Assembly (NCBI GenBank): GCA_028719885.1
Contig: JAQYLT010000036.1
Coordinates: 33,286 to 97,285, forward strand
Length of the DNA stretch: 64,000 nt
Origin: Bacillota bacterium
GTDB taxonomy: Bacteria > Bacillota > Clostridia > Oscillospirales > Oscillospiraceae
Direction: 5' to 3'
Position numbers and translations under genes: made by a program
Part shown: positions 39,838-47,904 of the stretch, piece by piece
Layout: the number at the start of each line of letters is the position of its first letter
Position numbering within the stretch: the stretch's first letter is position 1
Notes under the pieces: model-generated
The model's database searches: none
Told to the model about the DNA's origin: nothing
The model's input: only the letters and a program-made list of their open reading frames with translations

Positions 39838-40575
39838 ATGAAATGTTTGATTCTGGCGGCGGGATATGCTACACGTCTTTATCCTTTGACGGAGAATTTC
39901 CCCAAGCCGCTGCTAAAGGTTCAGGACAAGACGATCCTTGATTGGCTTTTGGAGGACATTGATGGAGCGGGGGTTGTTGACCAGTACATCGTAATCAGCA
40001 ACCATAAGTTTGCACATCACTTTAAAACGTGGGCCGATCACCATAAGCTGCCGATTACCGTCCTTGATGACGGAACAGAAAGCAATGAAACCAGACTGGG
40101 AGCAGTCAGGGATGTTCAGTTTGCAATTGATGAGCTGGGATTGAATGATGATCTTCTCGTCATCGCAGGTGATAATCTCCTGGATTTCAGTCTGCAGTCG
40201 TTCATTCATTATTTTGGGGAAAAGCAGACCACCTGCATCATGCGTTATTGGGAAGAAAGCGAAGAGAAGCTCCATAAGACCGGCGTAGCTGTTGTGGACG
40301 ATGAGGACCGGATTATTGAAATGGAAGAAAAACCAGCTGAACCCAAATCCCACTGGTGTACTCCTCCGTTTTATATCTACAGAGCTTCCGATGTGGGACT
40401 TGTAAAAATTGGTATCGAAAATGGATGCGGCGTGGATGCTCCGGGAAGCTTTATCGCCTGGCTGAGCGGACGGACCGCTGTCCATGCCTATGAAATGCCT
40501 GGAAAACGGTATGACATTGGAAACCTGGAGAGCTACGAACAGGTTCAGCGAGAGTACCGGGGAATTGTGAAATAG
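39838..40575 (+). CDS. Sugar-1-phosphate nucleotidyltransferase
   Basis: The protein is 245 residues, with the nucleotide-binding signature LILAAGYATRLYPLTENFPKP at the N-terminus and a metal-binding Asp in VIAGDNLLDF. EMEEKP and YDIGNLESY are typical of glucose-1-phosphate thymidylyl/uridylyltransferases. It lacks a C-terminal left-handed helix domain, so it is a single-domain transferase. It begins 11 nt after the kinase (AAGGAGAAACC). By position it should make UDP-galacturonate, or a related nucleotide sugar, from the kinase product. Confidence 0.85.
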   Translation: MKCLILAAGYATRLYPLTENFPKPLLKVQDKTILDWLLEDIDGAGVVDQYIVISNHKFAHHFKTWADHHKLPITVLDDGTESNETRLGAVRDVQFAIDELGLNDDLLVIAGDNLLDFSLQSFIHYFGEKQTTCIMRYWEESEEKLHKTGVAVVDDEDRIIEMEEKPAEPKSHWCTPPFYIYRASDVGLVKIGIENGCGVDAPGSFIAWLSGRTAVHAYEMPGKRYDIGNLESYEQVQREYRGIVK

Positions 40576-40714
40576 GGGAGAGGGAAACCGGCGTTCGGAA
40601 ATTGTTTGCTGGCTCTTTTTCTCCCAGTGTGGTAAGCTGAACGCCAGATAGGATGGAGATTGAGAAAAAAAGAGCGACCCATTTCTACTCAGCTAACGCA
40701 AAAGGGGAATGTTC

Positions 40715-40752
40715 GCAAGTAGCTTGCAATCATGAATGATTTTTGCTATGAT
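40715..40752 (+). promoter_or_regulatory. Promoter of bcp-yaaA with an overlapping palindrome
   Basis: TTGCAA (40724-40729), 17 bp, TATGAT (40747-40752). The palindrome GCAAG-TAG-CTTGC (40715-40727) overlaps the -35. Upstream, GGCGTTC (40590-40596) and GAACGCC (40639-40645) could close a long weak stem at the end of the preceding operon. Confidence 0.7.
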
Positions 40753-40788
40753 GTTTATTATAATCAAACAGAAAAAGGAGAACAAGCT

Positions 40789-41253
40789 ATGTTGGAAACA
40801 GGAATGAAAGCACCGGATTTCAGCCTTTTGGATAAGGATGGTAATACCGTAAAATTGTCAGATTTTCAGGGAAAGAAAGTCGTCCTGTATTTTTATCCCA
40901 AGGACAATACCCCCGGCTGCACCCGGCAGGCCTGCGCCTTTGCCGCAAGCTACGAGCAGTTCAGGACACAGGATGTTGTGGTCATCGGTATCAGCAAGGA
41001 TTCCGTTGCCTCTCACCTGAAATTCGCCCAGAAGTACGACCTGCCCTTTATTCTTTTGTCCGACCCGGAATTGCAGGCGATTCAGGACTATGGAGTCTGG
41101 CAGGAAAAGAAGCTCTACGGCAAGGTGAGCATGGGCGTGGTCCGCACGACCTTTATCATTAATGAACAGGGCATCATCGAAAAGGTCATGCCAAAAGTCA
41201 AGCCGGATACCAACGCCGCTGACATTCTTGCCTATCTGGCAGGGGAGCAATAA
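40789..41253 (+). CDS. bcp: Thioredoxin-dependent peroxiredoxin, Bcp/PrxQ type
   Basis: The protein is 154 residues, the normal length. The peroxidatic Cys44 is in TPGCTRQACAF and the resolving Cys49 is five residues later, the Bcp/PrxQ arrangement. FYPKDNTPGCT and RTTFIINEQG are family motifs. It reduces hydrogen peroxide and organic peroxides using thioredoxin. AAAAAGGAG precedes ATG 40789. yaaA follows after 3 nt, so the pair forms a peroxide-defence operon, useful to an anaerobe exposed to oxygen. Confidence 0.95.
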   Translation: MLETGMKAPDFSLLDKDGNTVKLSDFQGKKVVLYFYPKDNTPGCTRQACAFAASYEQFRTQDVVVIGISKDSVASHLKFAQKYDLPFILLSDPELQAIQDYGVWQEKKLYGKVSMGVVRTTFIINEQGIIEKVMPKVKPDTNAADILAYLAGEQ

Positions 41254-41256
41254 GGC

Positions 41257-42051
41257 GTGAGAATTATCATTTCCCCGGCAAAGAAGATGCGGGTGGATAC
41301 GGACAGCTTCCCATACCGCAATCTGCCGGGGTTTCTTCCCAATACAAAGGAAATCTGCTGTCAGCTTCAGAGCATGTCCTATGAGGAACTGAAAAAGCTT
41401 TGGAGATGCAACGACCAGATTGCACAGTTGAATGTCCGGCGGCTGCGGGATATGGATTTGCTGGGCCGCCTGACCCCGGCGGTGTTGGCCTATGAGGGCA
41501 TCCAGTATCAGTACATGGCTCCCGGCGTGTTCACGGATCAGGAATACGTCTATATTCAGGAAAATCTTCGCATTTTGTCCGGGTTCTATGGCATTTTGCG
41601 TCCCTTTGATGGGGTAACACCCTATCGTCTGGAAATGCAGGCAAAACTGAAAATAGGGGAGTGCAAAGACCTGTATGCCTATTGGGGTGACCGCCTAGCC
41701 AAAACGCTGTTTGCGGAAACGGACTGCATTCTCAATCTGGCATCCAAAGAATACAGCATCTGCGTATCAAAATACCTGCCGGATTCCGCCCGCTTCGTCA
41801 CCTGCGTATTTGGGGAGGAAAAGGACGGCAAGGTGATCGAAAAGGGAACCATGTGCAAGATGGCCCGGGGCGAGATGGTGCGCTACGTGGCGCAGAATCA
41901 AGTCAGTGCCCCGGAGCAGGTCAAGTCTTTTAACCGTCTGAATTACCATTTCGATGAATCCCGTTCGGACGATAACACTTACATTTTCCTCCGCGAAACG
42001 ACTGGGGAAACCAATGATGATGCACCCAATCCAAACAATGAAGACATATAA
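41257..42051 (+). CDS. yaaA: Peroxide stress protein YaaA (DUF328/UPF0246)
   Basis: The protein is 264 residues and uses a GTG start 3 nt after bcp. The family opening IIISPAKKM is exact, with LYxYWGDRLAK, LNLASKEYS, KMARGEMVRY and the C-terminal FNRLNYHFDESRSDD all present. YaaA limits intracellular iron and DNA damage during peroxide stress in Escherichia coli, and the family has a DNA-binding fold. The C-terminal tail after the conserved core (rich in N, D and P) is a short extra. Confidence 0.95.
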   Translation: MRIIISPAKKMRVDTDSFPYRNLPGFLPNTKEICCQLQSMSYEELKKLWRCNDQIAQLNVRRLRDMDLLGRLTPAVLAYEGIQYQYMAPGVFTDQEYVYIQENLRILSGFYGILRPFDGVTPYRLEMQAKLKIGECKDLYAYWGDRLAKTLFAETDCILNLASKEYSICVSKYLPDSARFVTCVFGEEKDGKVIEKGTMCKMARGEMVRYVAQNQVSAPEQVKSFNRLNYHFDESRSDDNTYIFLRETTGETNDDAPNPNNEDI

Positions 42052-42089
42052 AAAACAACCCTCGTCTGTTCTTTGCAGACGGGGGTTGT
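42050..42089 (-). terminator. Terminator of the MmeI-like gene
   Basis: Minus strand: ACAACCCCCGTCTG (42089-42076) pairs with CAGACGAGGGTTGT (42068-42055), followed by TTTTTATATG. The T-run on this strand shows the direction; the hairpin may also slow the convergent yaaA transcript. Confidence 0.8.
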
Positions 42090-42155
42090 ACGATAACCAG
42101 ATTAATGGCTGTTTGAACGATGGGGATAATTGTATCTGATTCGTCCTCGGTGAAC

Positions 42156-44957
42156 TCACCTCGTCAGTTCCTGATACATTTTCATCAGCTCCGCCACGCA
42201 CTCGGTTTCGGTATTCAGCTTGCCCCAGAAGCCATATGCCTGCATGACGGCCTTGTCATTCTGCTGGTGGGCTTTCCGCAGTTCAGGCGGCATAGTGACT
42301 TCATCATAGAGGTCTGCAAGGCTACAATCTGGATATAATGCTCTGGCATCCAAGATAGCTTGAGCTGTTTGCTCGATTTTGGCTTTCTGGGCTTCCGTAG
42401 GAGTAGGCCAAGGGAAGTTGTTGTAAACAACAGCCGATGAATAGCGATACCGCATCTCTAGTCTGCCACATACTGCTCGCATCCAAGCCATATGAACATT
42501 CGAGGTTAGAATACCAAAGTGATATAGTTCGGCATTGCTCACAATATATAACTGATTAGAAGAAACAATATCAGGGGTCAGGAAAGCCATCGGGATATAC
42601 CGACGGTTTTCAGAACAGACTGTGGGGATTGCCAAGTAATTGGTATCAGGCTGTCGAATCTCCGCAAATAGTGTAGGAGTATCAGCAAGTTCAATAGTAT
42701 TCTTTCTGGAACTGTTGCTTCTCCATGCTCTTACATTCTCAACCTTTTTCTTAATAACAGGATGGGTATTAATTAATGAAGGCGACAAACCTTTAAGCCA
42801 AACACAATACCGTTTCTTGTTGTGCAAAAGCTCTTGTGCTCCAATGAATGGACGAATGAACAAATCAATATCCGCATCTACCTGTTTGAGTTCAGCATAT
42901 TCTTTTTCGCTAATAGTGTAATTTCCGTCATCAAGTGCGAAACTGCCATAATTTACAGCGGGGGCATTACATAGTGCTTTGCTCCGATTGAGAACAAAAA
43001 TGTCGGGTGCATCTAGCAAATATGCATTGACATTCTTAACCACACGAGTTACCTGTCCGCTTTGATATAGTTTTTTAACCTTGTCGCCAGGAGTACAACT
43101 AAAACCAACAATAACACAATGAACAGCGGCTTGGTCATTAGACTGACTTTCCCATTTGAATGTTCTCCATGCAAAGTTTATTATAACACCACTTTCCATG
43201 ATAGGCTTCCAAAGAATAGCGGTTTGCTCACCTTGTGTTATGGAATTGGTAGAAACAAAGGCAATGCGAATGTCTGTATTCTTGATTAGATTAGCAGCCT
43301 TTTTATACCAAGCAGAAACATAATCGAGATTGCCCACACCCTTTAGCTTTCCAAAGACAAGAGCCATATCATCTTTCTGCGGCTTTTCCATCAGTCTGGC
43401 ACCCACAAAAGGCGGATTTCCCATAATATAATTCAGCTTGCTCTTGGGTACAACCGTCTCCCAGTCTATCCGCAGGGCGTTTCCCTCCACGATATTGGCA
43501 TAGCTGGTCAGCGGCAGAAAGTCCATGTGCATATGCACAATTTCTTCCGTTTCCTTGAGCATCTGGCTTTCCGCAATCCAGAGGGCAGTTTTGGCGACGG
43601 TCACAGCAAAATCATTGATTTCAATACCATAAAACTGACCAATGGAAACCTTAATCTCAAGAGAATCCATGATTTCCGCAGCCATTTCACCCATTGCCAT
43701 CTGGCCCTCAATGCCGCTGTAAATCTCTCGGATAATCTCATTCTCTAACCGTCTGAGGGAGAGATAGGTTTCAGTCAGGAAATTGCCAGAGCCACAGGCA
43801 GGGTCAAGGAATGTCAGTTTGCTTAACTTCTCATGGAATGCCTGTATTGCCTTTGAACGTGCGCCGCCCGCAACAGTTTTGCCCCGTGCTTCTTCCAGCT
43901 CAGCTTTCAGACCGTCAAAGAATAGCGGGTCAATGACCTTGTGGATGTTCTCAATGCTGGTGTAGTGCATACCGCCGCTACGGCGGGTTTCGGGATTCAG
44001 AGTGGATTCAAACACCGCACCGAAAATGGTAGGGCTGATTTCAGACCAGTTAAAGTCCTCGCTGGCGTTGCTCAGCAGCAAGGTTTTCAAATCCTCCGTA
44101 AAGGGCGGAATCTCAATGTTTTCATCCGCAAATAAGCCGCCGTTCACATAGGGGAACGCTGCCAGAGTGGGGTTATCATCTTCCAGGTACGGGTCTCGGT
44201 TCTCTGGCTTTGTGTCCAGAATACGAAACAGCTCCACCAAGGCTTTACGAACTCCGCTTGCAGGAATGTTTTGCAGATAATCATGGAACATTCCGTGCTT
44301 GCCAAAAACACCTGCATCCTCAGCATAAAGGCAGAATACCAGCCGCACACAGAGCATATTCAGGCTTTTCAGAGAGGCAGGATTGCCAGGATTCTTGTAC
44401 TGTTTGAGCAAGGAATCGTACAGTTTACCCACCAACTCGCCCGCCTGCAAAGAAATCTGCATTTCTTTCTGGATACGCTCATTTCCCGTGTCCACCAGGA
44501 ACTGCAAGCGGTGGTATTCCTTTTCCAGTTCCGACAGCAGAATCACTTCGGGCGTGTCGTTGGGGCGGTTCATGTCGTGGATGTGGAACTCCTTAAAATT
44601 GCAGACCACAATCCATCGGGGATTCATATTGTGGGGCAGGTATCCAGCATAGCGCCGTGCCTGCTGAAACGGGGTCAGCATGGAGCCGTCACTCTGCCTG
44701 TAGCCCTTTCTCAGGTCAATGTCTGAACCTTTCTGCTCAATCAGAACATTGGTGTCCTTCAAATAACCATCGATAAAGCTGGTATGGCCGAGTTTTACAG
44801 GTACTTCAAATTCGATTGCATTCGTTGCCTGTTCTACACCGAACACATTTTGAAGCAGCGCAATCCAAAACCGCTGAGTTTCCTGCTTTTCATCGCCGTG
44901 GCCTGTCCAGTCCTTCACAAATTGCTTGGCTGCGGCTCTCTGCTGTGCGTCTGTCAT
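42156..44957 (-). CDS. MmeI-like (type IIL) restriction endonuclease/N6-adenine methyltransferase
   Basis: The protein is 933 residues from the ATG at 44957, which follows AGGAGG. The N-terminal nuclease domain has D63-x10-E74-x-K76 (FIDGYL...LIEQKG), close to the D-x9-ExK arrangement recalled for MmeI. The methyltransferase core has motif I DPACGSGNF (Asp385) and motif IV NPPF (514-517). A target-recognition region and a C-terminal helical part follow. Both activities would be on one chain, methylating one strand and cutting at a distance. No separate restriction or specificity gene is adjacent. It lies just downstream of tmRNA, a common site for acquired genes, but I found no attachment repeats. 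Confidence 0.85.
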   Translation of the reverse strand: MTDAQQRAAAKQFVKDWTGHGDEKQETQRFWIALLQNVFGVEQATNAIEFEVPVKLGHTSFIDGYLKDTNVLIEQKGSDIDLRKGYRQSDGSMLTPFQQARRYAGYLPHNMNPRWIVVCNFKEFHIHDMNRPNDTPEVILLSELEKEYHRLQFLVDTGNERIQKEMQISLQAGELVGKLYDSLLKQYKNPGNPASLKSLNMLCVRLVFCLYAEDAGVFGKHGMFHDYLQNIPASGVRKALVELFRILDTKPENRDPYLEDDNPTLAAFPYVNGGLFADENIEIPPFTEDLKTLLLSNASEDFNWSEISPTIFGAVFESTLNPETRRSGGMHYTSIENIHKVIDPLFFDGLKAELEEARGKTVAGGARSKAIQAFHEKLSKLTFLDPACGSGNFLTETYLSLRRLENEIIREIYSGIEGQMAMGEMAAEIMDSLEIKVSIGQFYGIEINDFAVTVAKTALWIAESQMLKETEEIVHMHMDFLPLTSYANIVEGNALRIDWETVVPKSKLNYIMGNPPFVGARLMEKPQKDDMALVFGKLKGVGNLDYVSAWYKKAANLIKNTDIRIAFVSTNSITQGEQTAILWKPIMESGVIINFAWRTFKWESQSNDQAAVHCVIVGFSCTPGDKVKKLYQSGQVTRVVKNVNAYLLDAPDIFVLNRSKALCNAPAVNYGSFALDDGNYTISEKEYAELKQVDADIDLFIRPFIGAQELLHNKKRYCVWLKGLSPSLINTHPVIKKKVENVRAWRSNSSRKNTIELADTPTLFAEIRQPDTNYLAIPTVCSENRRYIPMAFLTPDIVSSNQLYIVSNAELYHFGILTSNVHMAWMRAVCGRLEMRYRYSSAVVYNNFPWPTPTEAQKAKIEQTAQAILDARALYPDCSLADLYDEVTMPPELRKAHQQNDKAVMQAYGFWGKLNTETECVAELMKMYQELTR

Positions 44958-45049
44958 CGTAATTCCTCCTGCTTGAGGTGTTTTAGACATTTTATCACAA
45001 CTATAAACAAATTGGAATATGTTTTCAGCGTATTTCCTGCCCCATTTTG

Positions 45050-45091
45050 AACAAGAAAACGCCACCACTTGACTTTCATCAAATGGTGGCG
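45050..45091 (-). terminator. Terminator of tmRNA
   Basis: Minus strand: CGCCACCA (45091-45084) pairs with TGGTGGCG (45067-45060), with TTGA/TCAA extending the stem inside, followed by TTTTCTTG. Confidence 0.85.
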
Positions 45092-45096
45092 TGCAG

Positions 45097-45444
45097 TGGT
45101 GGAGCCGAGGGGAATCGAACCCCTGTCCGAAAGCAACTTGGAAAGAACTTCTCCGGGTGCAGTTTGTTATTTACATTCCCTCATCCGGACGGGAACAAAC
45201 ACCCTGCCGGATTTAGTAGCTTCATGATGCATGGTATGGGCAAAGCTTACCATACGCACGGTCTCCACTCAAATCACACCCTAGCCCGGCTCGTGGACCT
45301 TCCGGGGAGGATGGGCGCCTAATTAGGCAGCCAGAGCAACAGTATTGTTGTCAGTTAATTTTAAAGGTTACCCGTTTTATCGTGGTCAGGTGCCACGACC
45401 CGCTATTCCAGCCTCACTACCCCCGTCGAAACCAGTACGGCCCC
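45097..45444 (-). ncRNA. ssrA: Transfer-messenger RNA (tmRNA)
   Basis: About 348 nt. The 5' end GGGGCCGTACTGG and the 3' end with TTCGATTCCCCTCGGCTCC plus an encoded CCA form the tRNA-like domain. The tag frame ends at a TAA at 45323-45325 and reads LTDNNTVALAA, with an upstream AAA codon likely to be the resume codon. It rescues stalled ribosomes and tags proteins for degradation with SmpB, encoded about 0.6 kb upstream on the same strand. The exact 5' end is set by the acceptor pairing. Confidence 0.95.
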
Positions 45445-45488
45445 GGATTTGAGGTAAAAGGTAAGAGTAAAAAGTGAAAAGGTATGGT

Positions 45489-45517
45489 ATCCAGAGGATG
45501 CAGGACATCCCCTGGAT
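45489..45517. terminator. Hairpin between ppiB and tmRNA
   Basis: ATCCAGAGGATG (45489-45500) pairs imperfectly with CATCCCCTGGAT (45506-45517). The T-run (TTTTTT) lies on the plus-strand side, whereas ppiB reads the other way, so its role as the ppiB terminator is uncertain. Confidence 0.4.
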
Positions 45518-45527
45518 TTTTTGAAAA

Positions 45528-46064
45528 TCAGAAGCGGCCGTAGGGATCGGGGAGCTTGTTGGGCGCAGGATACTCTTCACCGTGAGTATCCACCGTGATG
45601 GAGGCAATCTTTTGCTCCGTCAGGGGGCGGTCATTCCGATCGGTCTGAACAGCGGCGATGGCATCCACCACATCCATGCCGGAGGTCACCTTGCCAAAAG
45701 CGGCATATTGGCCGTCCAGATGCTTGGCATCCTGGTGCATGATGAAGAACTGGGAACCGGCGGAGTTGGGGGAGGAAGAACGGGCCATGCTGAGAACGCC
45801 CCGCTTGTGCTTCAAATCGTTCTTGATGCCGTTGAAGAAAAACTCACCCTTGATGCAGTAGCCGGGGCCGCCCATGCCGGTGCCCTCGGGGCAGCCGCCC
45901 TGAATCATGAAGCCGGGGATAACCCGATGGAAAATCAGTCCATCGTAGTAGTTGTGGTTTGCCAGATCGATGAAATTCCGAACGCTCTGGGGTGCCTTCT
46001 CGGGGTACAGCTCTCCCTCGATAACGCCGCCGTTTTCCATGGTGATCTTGAAAGTAGGATTCAT
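45528..46064 (-). CDS. ppiB: Cyclophilin-type peptidyl-prolyl cis-trans isomerase
   Basis: The protein is 178 residues and has no signal peptide, so it is cytoplasmic. Cyclophilin motifs are FHRVIPGFMIQGGCPEGTG, MARSSSPNSAGSQFFI and the HLDGQYAAFGKV loop; the catalytic Arg is in FHRV. It speeds proline isomerisation during folding. It begins 1 nt after smpB, so the two are cotranscribed, with ssrA next downstream. Confidence 0.93.
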   Translation of the reverse strand: MNPTFKITMENGGVIEGELYPEKAPQSVRNFIDLANHNYYDGLIFHRVIPGFMIQGGCPEGTGMGGPGYCIKGEFFFNGIKNDLKHKRGVLSMARSSSPNSAGSQFFIMHQDAKHLDGQYAAFGKVTSGMDVVDAIAAVQTDRNDRPLTEQKIASITVDTHGEEYPAPNKLPDPYGRF

Positions 46065-46065
46065 G

Positions 46066-46536
46066 TTAGTACCTCTCCTTCATGGCCCGATCGATCTGAC
46101 GCTTGGCATCCCGTTCGGCCGAGGCCTGTCTTTTGTCGTATAGTTTTTTACCTTTGCACAGCCCGACCTTCACCTTTACCCGGCTGCCCTTGAAATAGAC
46201 AGATAGGGGAATGAGAGAATAGCCGTCCTGTTTGACTTTACCGAAAAGCCGCATAATCTCCCGCTTGTGCATCAGCAGGCGGCGGGGACGCTTGGAATCC
46301 CGGTTGAAAATATTTCCGTGGTCATAGGGAGAAATGTGCATCTGGTTGAGAATCAGCTCACCGTCTTTGATGCCGCACCAGGAATCCTTTAAATTCAGGG
46401 TCCCTTGGCGAATGGATTTGACCTCTGTCCCGCAGAGCTCAATGCCGGCTTCCATTTCTTCTTCCACGAAGTATTCGTGGTATGCCTCCCGGTTCCGGGC
46501 CATAACCTTGATATTTTCCTTTTCCAAACGGCTCAC
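46066..46536 (-). CDS. smpB: SsrA-binding protein SmpB
   Basis: The protein is 156 residues. The OB-fold motifs YHEYFVEEEMEAGIELCGTE, VKSIRQGTLNLKDSW and the basic C-terminal tail (KGKKLYDKRQ...) are typical. It delivers tmRNA to stalled ribosomes; the tail senses the empty mRNA channel. The GTG at 46536 gives the usual N-terminus before the ENIKVMARNRE segment; the ATG at 46503 would remove the first conserved strand. An extended -10 (TGATATAAT) at 46560-46565 gives it a promoter of its own inside the end of the HAD gene. Confidence 0.95.
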   Translation of the reverse strand: MSRLEKENIKVMARNREAYHEYFVEEEMEAGIELCGTEVKSIRQGTLNLKDSWCGIKDGELILNQMHISPYDHGNIFNRDSKRPRRLLMHKREIMRLFGKVKQDGYSLIPLSVYFKGSRVKVKVGLCKGKKLYDKRQASAERDAKRQIDRAMKERY

Positions 46537-46559
46537 CCCCGGCGCATACTACTGGAATC

Positions 46560-46569
46560 ATTATATCAC
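46560..46569 (-). promoter_or_regulatory. Extended -10 promoter of smpB-ppiB
   Basis: Minus strand TGATATAAT, with TATAAT at 46565-46560. No good -35 at 17 bp; the extended TG may compensate. The expected leader is under 20 nt. Confidence 0.45.
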
Positions 46570-47238
46570 ACCTGTCAAGTCATCAAACAGAAAATGCTCC
46601 AGCTGCTCCGGTGAATCGAAAGAAAAATTACAGATTTCTTTCATCTGCCTGGAAAGCTCCGGGAATTCCGCCCGTCCCCATCCGGCAAATGCCACACTTA
46701 CCCCCAGAGGGGCCGCCATCTGGTGTGCCAGTTTCATGTCATCCACCACCAGAAGTTCATCAGGCCGGCAGCTGTATTTCTTCATGATCTGCTGCAACGG
46801 ATAGCTGCTGGGCTTTCGCAGCTCTTCCGGTAGGTCCCAGCCAAATATATCATCCGGGAGAATGCCAAAATGGGCCAGATAATCCCGGGTGATGTTTTCC
46901 TGGCAGGAATGGGAGACAACACAAATTTTTCCTCCCAGCTCCTTTTGCCTATGAATGACTCGTTCAATGCCGGGAAACGGGGCGGGAATATGATTCCGGA
47001 TGTACTCTTTCCAGCCCTTGTATTCCTCCACCAGCTCCTGATCGGTAAAGCCGTATTTTTCCCGGCACATTTCCGCAAAGCCAATGTGAAAGCAGCCATG
47101 GGCATACTCTTCCATGGTGATGGTTGCTCCCGGACGGAACTTATTTAGGATATGTACAAAATATGGAAAATTCACGGTCTTTTCGCTTTGCACAACGGTG
47201 TCGTCGTGGTCCAAGACAAGGTAAGGATATTTGAGCAT
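46561..47238 (-). CDS. HAD-superfamily hydrolase
   Basis: The protein is 225 residues from the ATG at 47238 (GGGAGAAAG upstream). HAD motif I is LDHDDTVV with the nucleophile Asp in DHDDT, motif II is VVSHSCQEN, the Lys of motif III is near LRKPSSYP, and motif IV is VVDDMKLAHQM. A cap of roughly 70 residues lies after motif I, as in phosphoglycolate phosphatase-like enzymes. The substrate is unknown. It is divergent from the Nudix gene and overlaps the smpB promoter. Confidence 0.85.
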   Translation of the reverse strand: MLKYPYLVLDHDDTVVQSEKTVNFPYFVHILNKFRPGATITMEEYAHGCFHIGFAEMCREKYGFTDQELVEEYKGWKEYIRNHIPAPFPGIERVIHRQKELGGKICVVSHSCQENITRDYLAHFGILPDDIFGWDLPEELRKPSSYPLQQIMKKYSCRPDELLVVDDMKLAHQMAAPLGVSVAFAGWGRAEFPELSRQMKEICNFSFDSPEQLEHFLFDDLTGVI

Positions 47239-47264
47239 GATTCTTTCTCCCATTATTTTTCTGT

Positions 47265-47339
47265 ATTATAGCAGATGTTTCGCCAATCGGCAATGGAAAA
47301 ATCTTTTTCATTGCTTCCGAAAGCGCAGAGGAGTATAAT
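47265..47339. promoter_or_regulatory. Divergent promoters for the HAD and Nudix genes
   Basis: Minus strand: TTGCCG (47293-47288), 17 bp, TATAAT (47270-47265). Plus strand: TTGCTT (47311-47316), 17 bp, TATAAT (47334-47339). Confidence 0.75.
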
Positions 47340-47365
47340 GAAGAAAAAAGAATGGAGGCATTGCC

Positions 47366-47863
47366 ATGTCCATTGTAACATTCTACCGGGGTGACCCCGC
47401 CAATACGCCCAAGCCAAACATGCCGGCACACCTTGGAGCCAATGCAATCATCACCTGGGATGGAAAGCTGCTGCTGGAACGGCGGCAGGATTCCGATACC
47501 TGGGGCCTGGTTGGCGGCGGCGTGAAAAAGACGGAGAGCAGCCAGCAGGGGATGATTCGGGAAATCTATGAGGAGCTGGGCCTTCGGGTGAAGCCCGAGC
47601 AGCTGACAAAGCTTCAGGTATATGGCGAGCCCGGCCGGGTGGCGGCATTTCAGGATGGCAGCATTTGGAGAATGGTGATTGTGGTATACGGCCTTTCTCT
47701 CACCCAAGAGCCGGTGCTTCGCATCAGCGCGGAATCCAGGCAGCTGCGGTTTTTCAGCCGGGAAGAGCTGAAAACCATAGAGATTGCCGTAACCCACCAG
47801 GACATTGTGGAGGATTGGTTTGTCAATAAAAACCAGATTTTTGAGAAAAAATCCCCAAACTGA
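47366..47863 (+). CDS. Nudix hydrolase
   Basis: The protein is 165 residues. The Nudix box runs from GGGVKKTESS through REIYEELGL and matches GX5EX7REUXEEXGU. It should hydrolyse a nucleoside diphosphate linked to another moiety; the substrate cannot be told. ATG 47366 is preceded by GGAGG. Single gene, directly upstream of the OLE RNA promoter, with no clear terminator between them. Confidence 0.88.
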   Translation: MSIVTFYRGDPANTPKPNMPAHLGANAIITWDGKLLLERRQDSDTWGLVGGGVKKTESSQQGMIREIYEELGLRVKPEQLTKLQVYGEPGRVAAFQDGSIWRMVIVVYGLSLTQEPVLRISAESRQLRFFSREELKTIEIAVTHQDIVEDWFVNKNQIFEKKSPN

Positions 47864-47871
47864 AAAAATAC

Positions 47872-47900
47872 TTGTATATTCATGAATGTTATGCTATTAT
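47872..47900 (+). promoter_or_regulatory. Promoter of the OLE RNA
   Basis: TTGTAT (47872-47877), 17 bp, TATTAT (47895-47900). The RNA would start near 47905-47907. Confidence 0.65.
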
Positions 47901-47904
47901 ACAA

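Noticed and set aside
42055..42089. Hairpin after yaaA as the yaaA terminator
   Set aside because: The T-run is only on the minus strand, so it chiefly ends the MmeI-like gene.
42100..45100. Genomic island with att repeats at ssrA
   Set aside because: No second copy of the tmRNA 3' end and no integrase gene could be seen in this interval.
45047..45322. Plus-strand 91-codon frame with GAEGNRTPV
   Set aside because: It is the antisense reading of the tmRNA 3' end, a well-known source of spurious protein calls.
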